Source of the DNA: CAYGZA01 sp964354135
GTDB taxonomy: Bacteria; Planctomycetota; Planctomycetia; Pirellulales; Thermoguttaceae
Length of the DNA: 8,154 bases
Direction of reading: 5' to 3'
NCBI GenBank assembly: GCA_964354135.1
Contig: CAYGZA010000308.1
Span: 1-8,154, forward strand
Part shown: positions 6,092-8,154 of the stretch, piece after piece
How positions within the stretch are numbered: position 1 is the first letter of the stretch
Layout: each line of letters starts with the position of its first letter
Notes under the pieces: generated by a model
The model's input: only the letters and a program-made list of their open reading frames with translations
What the model was told of the DNA's origin: nothing
Databases searched by the model: none
Made by a program: the position numbers and the translations under genes

Positions 6092-6111
6092 ATTACGACT
6101 TGTGTCATAGT
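6092..6111. promoter_or_regulatory. Operator dyad 2 downstream of -10
   Basis: On the minus strand the site reads ACTATGAC, ACAA, GTCGTAAT, with the same 8-4-8 plan as dyad 1 and half-sites of the same consensus ([AC][CT]TA[CT]GAC). Its centre is 24 bases from that of dyad 1. It covers the expected transcription start and ends 1 base before the ribosome site AGGAGG (6090-6085). Tandem operators are also known for the staphylococcal bla and mec promoters. Confidence 0.6.
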
Positions 6112-6113
6112 TC

Positions 6114-6141
6114 ATCTTATGACCGCGGTCGTAGTTGTCAA
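6114..6141 (-). promoter_or_regulatory. Promoter of the repressor-M56 operon
   Basis: Reading on the minus strand, a perfect -35 box TTGACA (6141-6136) is followed after 16 bases by TAAGAT (6119-6114), four of six matches to the -10 consensus. Transcription would begin about 6107, leaving a leader of roughly 27 bases before the repressor ATG. A dyad fills the whole spacer between the boxes. Confidence 0.65.
6116..6135. promoter_or_regulatory. Operator dyad 1 between -35 and -10
   Basis: On the minus strand the site reads ACTACGAC, CGCG, GTCATAAG: two 8-base half-sites with 4 bases between and an exact 10-base palindromic core GACCGCGGTC (6121-6130). It occupies the spacer of the operon promoter and touches the -10 box, so bound repressor would exclude RNA polymerase. 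BlaI/MecI family proteins bind short dyads of this general kind, often with a TAC half-site element. The assignment to this repressor is inference from position. Confidence 0.65.
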
Positions 6142-6434
6142 TAGGGGTCCGGCGGATTCCTTTCTTGCCGCGAAAGGGCACAAGAGGCACCAAGGGGGCT
6201 GAGGAGGGGGAACCGTGGGGCCGGTCGGGCAGCGATCCGCTTCGTCCCGAGTGGGGACAGACGCCACCGGACCGCCCGGCCCTCTGTAACAAGCGGCCAT
6301 GGGGGTCCTTGACGGACACGGCGATCTACCTACAATGGGTGGCGTACTTGGCTCCGAACTGCTGAGCCGAAGTCGATTTGTGGCGCATTTGTCGAACCGG
6401 CGTCGCCTCAGTTCTTCGTCGAGGGGGAATACCC
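6142..6434. other. Divergent intergenic region between the repressor and the secreted-protein gene
   Basis: No gene is supported in these 293 bases. The region contains a G/C inverted repeat, GGGCCGG (6218-6224) with CCGGCCC (6276-6282). Inside the loop a smaller hairpin is formed by GTCCC and GGGAC around 6244-6258. A plausible plus-strand promoter lies at 6309-6336. The operator half-site motif ACTACGAC found before the repressor is not repeated near that promoter, so shared control of the two divergent genes is not indicated. Confidence 0.45.
6309..6336 (+). promoter_or_regulatory. Probable sigma70-type promoter for the secreted-protein gene
   Basis: TTGACG (6309-6314) and TACAAT (6331-6336) are separated by 16 bases, each with five of six consensus matches. 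The expected start near 6343 would give a leader of about 90 bases before the ATG at 6435. Confidence 0.5.
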
Positions 6435-7022
6435 ATGAGCCGACTCTCCATCATCGCAATCGTGGCGTTGACCTCGTCGGTCGCCTTGCACGGAGCAGAA
6501 CCGACCCTGCCGAGACAGCGACCGCCCTCCTTCGGGATCGCGGTCGTGCGCGTGCGAGAGGAACTCCTGATCACGCGGCTAGACGTGAAGCATGTGCCGG
6601 AGCAGAGAACCAAGGCTGTTCAGGAGGTCGTCGACGGCAAAAGGATCGCCAAGGCGGTGCCCTACGTAGTGTACAAGCCCGTATGGGAGACTGCCCAAAG
6701 GCGCAACAAGGCCAAAGACTGCCTGGTCTTCAGAGATGGCGTGCAACTGGAGGAGGAAATGTGGACTCTGCTGCTGACGGAGCGGACTCCCGTCGTGGTT
6801 TTCGACTCCGACCAACCTCCCGATCCGTTCTATTTGCAGTTCTTCAAGGCGGGCACGCTCGTCGTCTGCGCGCCACCGAGCCGGCCTCTGACCACGACCG
6901 CACCGCGCGCGCCGCTACCTCCGCCGCCAACCTCTTGGCCACGAGCGAAACGCGAGCCTGGGGCGCCCGAAGCGCCTCCAAAGCCGCCCCCACCGCCCCG
7001 AGAGACCCCGGGGGGCTTCTGA
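6435..7022 (+). CDS. Secreted proline-rich protein of unknown function
   Basis: This 195-aa protein is not one I can assign to a named family. It starts MSRLSIIAIVALTSSVALHGAEP, a clear signal peptide with likely cleavage after Ala21, so the mature protein is exported. The middle (about 30-140) contains RTKAVQEVVDGKRIAKAVPYVVYKPVWET, which resembles the YTV-type pattern (VPYTVxxPVxET) seen in many secreted planctomycete proteins, though only one unit is present. The C-terminal 50 residues are rich in Pro (PLPPPPTSW, PPKPPPPPRE), suggesting an extended tail or wall- or protein-binding segment. The ATG at 6435 is chosen because GAGGGGGA lies at 6421-6428 and the signal peptide follows directly; an in-frame ATG at 6378 would bury the signal. 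The gene is divergent from the repressor and convergent with hepT. Confidence 0.7.
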   Translation: MSRLSIIAIVALTSSVALHGAEPTLPRQRPPSFGIAVVRVREELLITRLDVKHVPEQRTKAVQEVVDGKRIAKAVPYVVYKPVWETAQRRNKAKDCLVFRDGVQLEEEMWTLLLTERTPVVVFDSDQPPDPFYLQFFKAGTLVVCAPPSRPLTTTAPRAPLPPPPTSWPRAKREPGAPEAPPKPPPPPRETPGGF

Positions 7023-7052
7023 CGCCGGCAGCGTGTGTGCTCAACCGCGGCG
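7023..7052. terminator. Weak hairpin between convergent genes
   Basis: CGCCG (7023-7027) can pair with CGGCG (7048-7052) across a 20-base loop in the 31-base gap between two converging genes. The stem is short and no T-run follows, so its role as a shared terminator is tentative. Confidence 0.25.
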
Positions 7053-7053
7053 A

Positions 7054-7395
7054 CTAATCGGCTTCGCCCTCCTGCCGCATAGTCTGCACGGCGCTCCTGA
7101 GGACGGGAAGGTCGTTTTCGAGGATTTCCCACACGCGCTGGAGCTTGACGCCCAGATAGTCATGCACGAGCACGTTTCGGAATCCGGCAATGCCGTGCCA
7201 GGGGATCTCCGGATGACGTTTCTTCAGCGCGTCGGAGAGGCGCTGCGCCGATTCAGCCAAGGTCTGGAGTTCCCGAAGCACCGCGCTTTGCGTCTTGCGG
7301 TCCCTGAAGAACGCCTCCTTGCCTTCCGCGGTGTGGCGCGCGATCCAATCGAGGCACTCCAGGATGTGATCGAGGTAGATCCGGTCTTCTTTCAT
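7054..7395 (-). CDS. hepT: HepT-type toxin (HEPN ribonuclease, DUF86)
   Basis: This 113-aa all-helical protein fits the HepT/DUF86 branch of the HEPN superfamily. These are metal-independent RNases that act as the toxin in type VII toxin-antitoxin systems. The start KEDRIYLDHILECLDWI (residues 2-18) and the active-site helix GIAGFRNVLVHDYLGV (68-83) are typical. Arg73, His78 and Tyr80 form the R-x4-H-x-Y motif; that Tyr is the residue AMPylated by the partner in the studied Shewanella system. It follows mntA with a 4-base ATGA overlap, so the two are translationally coupled and antitoxin is made first. All key residues are intact. Length is slightly shorter than the best-studied homologues but normal for the family. 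Confidence 0.88.
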   Translation of the reverse strand: MKEDRIYLDHILECLDWIARHTAEGKEAFFRDRKTQSAVLRELQTLAESAQRLSDALKKRHPEIPWHGIAGFRNVLVHDYLGVKLQRVWEILENDLPVLRSAVQTMRQEGEAD

Positions 7396-7682
7396 AGCGG
7401 GACTGCCTCGGCCAACACTCGTCGGCGAAGCGGCTCGCGGAGTGCGTCCAGTTCCACGACGTCCACCCGCCGCCCAAGCAACTCCTCAAGCTCGGCCACT
7501 AGCCCGCCGGGAAACCACGGGGTAGTCGGCCCGCCCACTTCGATGAGGAAGTCCACGTCGCTTTGCGCTCCAGCGTCGCCGCGGGCATGTGAGCCGAACA
7601 CAGAGATGCGGCGCACGCCGTGCTTGGCCGCGACGCGGCGGATTTCCTCGCCCTTTTGGGCAACAATCTCCTCTAGCCGCAT
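7392..7682 (-). CDS. mntA: MntA-type nucleotidyltransferase antitoxin
   Basis: This 96-aa minimal nucleotidyltransferase has the GSHARGDAGAQSDVDFL signature (residues 30-46), with Gly30-Ser31 and the metal-binding Asp42 and Asp44. A third acidic residue, Asp74, is in RRVDVVEL. In type VII systems MntA neutralises HepT by transferring AMP to its active-site tyrosine, which the partner gene here retains. The ATG at 7682 has AGGAGG at 7694-7689, 6 bases upstream. A TACAAT at 7724-7719 on the minus strand could serve as -10, but no good -35 is seen. Such pairs are mobile and common in accessory parts of genomes; codon use here does not stand out from its neighbours. Confidence 0.88.
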   Translation of the reverse strand: MRLEEIVAQKGEEIRRVAAKHGVRRISVFGSHARGDAGAQSDVDFLIEVGGPTTPWFPGGLVAELEELLGRRVDVVELDALREPLRRRVLAEAVPL

Positions 7683-7744
7683 GACGGGCCTCCTTTAGAT
7701 GAGAGCTGCTGTAGTTCCATTGTACTTCAGCCCCGCGGCGTCAG

Positions 7745-7785
7745 GGAAGGTCGGTCGCAGGAGTCGCCAATGGTTGCTGGGGCTT
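7745..7785. repeat. Short copy of the intergenic repeat at 2806-2893
   Basis: The left arm GGAAGGTCGGTCGCAG (7745-7760) matches 2806-2822 with one substitution and one missing base. The right arm GCCAATGGTTGCTGGGGCT (7766-7784) matches 2873-2891 with one change. In this copy only 5 bases separate the arms, against about 50 in the other copy, where a separate hairpin fills the space. The element lies upstream of mntA and downstream of the hydrolase gene, both on the minus strand. Confidence 0.55.
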
Positions 7786-7863
7786 CGCTTCGCCCTCGCC
7801 TATGTCTGGAAAAGGTTACCGTATGAGGTGCGTCCCCCATTCGCGTACGGGTCGACAGAATCC

Positions 7864-8154
7864 CTACCGCTTCGGCCAGTTCAGGTGCTTATGGAGGAAG
7901 TCGTACGTCCCCACGCCGTGGATCGCGTGCGGGCCGTTGAAGAACTCGATCTCGGTCTTATCGCCTTGGCCGAGGTTCACGTACAGCCACCGCGTCTTAG
8001 CATATTCGTAGGCCACCCAGGGATCGATCCCCACGCCGTCGTGGTGCCCTCGCTCGACCATGAACGGCCGCGGGAAGATGAGGTAGCTCATCTCGGCGTA
8101 GTTGAAGGTGTGGCCGAGGTCCCACTCGAAGATCTCGTACTCCCCGGTGAACAT
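7864..8154 (-). CDS. Alpha/beta hydrolase, C-terminal part (runs off right edge)
   Basis: The final 96 codons of a minus-strand gene are visible. The text YLIFPRPFMVERGHHDGVG, then WVAYEYAKTRWLY, then EIEFFNGPHAIHG and FLHKHLNWP, matches the C-terminal end of large alpha/beta hydrolases (acetyl-xylan-esterase or dienelactone-hydrolase-like) common in planctomycetes and verrucomicrobia. In these the Asp after the ERGHH segment (residue 39 here) and the His of GPH (residue 76) would complete the catalytic triad. The nucleophile Ser elbow is missing because it lies upstream, outside the window. The ATG that happens to fall on the last three bases is almost certainly an internal Met, not the start. 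Substrate is unknown; a role in carbohydrate ester or xenobiotic hydrolysis is a guess from family. Confidence 0.75.
   Translation of the reverse strand: MFTGEYEIFEWDLGHTFNYAEMSYLIFPRPFMVERGHHDGVGIDPWVAYEYAKTRWLYVNLGQGDKTEIEFFNGPHAIHGVGTYDFLHKHLNWPKR

Noticed and set aside
6080..6319. Longer N-terminus for the BlaI-type repressor
   Set aside because: In-frame ATGs at 6319 and 6115 would run through the promoter and operators. The ATG at 6079 has an ideal AGGAGG and matches the family start.
8152..8154. ATG at the window edge as the hydrolase start
   Set aside because: The family is much longer and needs an upstream nucleophile serine, so this is an internal methionine of a gene cut by the window edge.

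Overview
The window most likely comes from the chromosome of a planctomycete. The evidence is high GC, a CsrA of the RKKNEQIVIG type, a BlaI/MecI-like repressor paired with a very large M56 (BlaR1-like) protein that carries HEAT repeats, a secreted proline-rich small protein, and G-rich palindromic intergenic repeats. This assignment is inferred from gene style. There is no rRNA, tRNA or marker gene to prove it, and I see no CRISPR array or insertion sequence.

Left part (1-2893, genes on +): the last codons of an unidentified gene; about 445 bp without a confident gene that holds a probable coding remnant; csrA, a small RNA-binding regulator; a hairpin region; a UDP-glucuronate decarboxylase (UDP-xylose synthesis); a G-rich palindromic repeat; and a fumarylacetoacetate hydrolase (FAH) family enzyme. 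A structured intergenic repeat separates this block from the convergent gene that follows.

Middle part (2907-6141, genes on -): a two-gene regulatory operon. A 139-aa BlaI/MecI-type repressor is followed, with a 4-base overlap, by a 918-aa M56 metallopeptidase. The promoter shows a TTGACA box and two tandem dyads of identical 8-4-8 layout, which look like the repressor's own operators. By analogy with BlaR1-BlaI, the membrane protein would sense a signal outside the cytoplasmic membrane and relieve repression by proteolysis. The sensor half here is unusual: a secretin-N-like segment, HEAT-type helical repeats and a methionine-rich insert. An internal ATG with a perfect Shine-Dalgarno sits exactly at the fourth membrane segment, so the sensor half might also be made separately as a signal-peptide-bearing protein. 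This operon is the most interesting part of the window.

Right part (6142-8154): a divergently placed secreted proline-rich protein of unknown function on +, with its own plausible promoter; then on - a HepT/MntA-type toxin-antitoxin pair with a 4-base overlap; a second, shorter copy of the intergenic repeat seen at 2806-2893; and the C-terminal end of an alpha/beta hydrolase that runs off the right edge.
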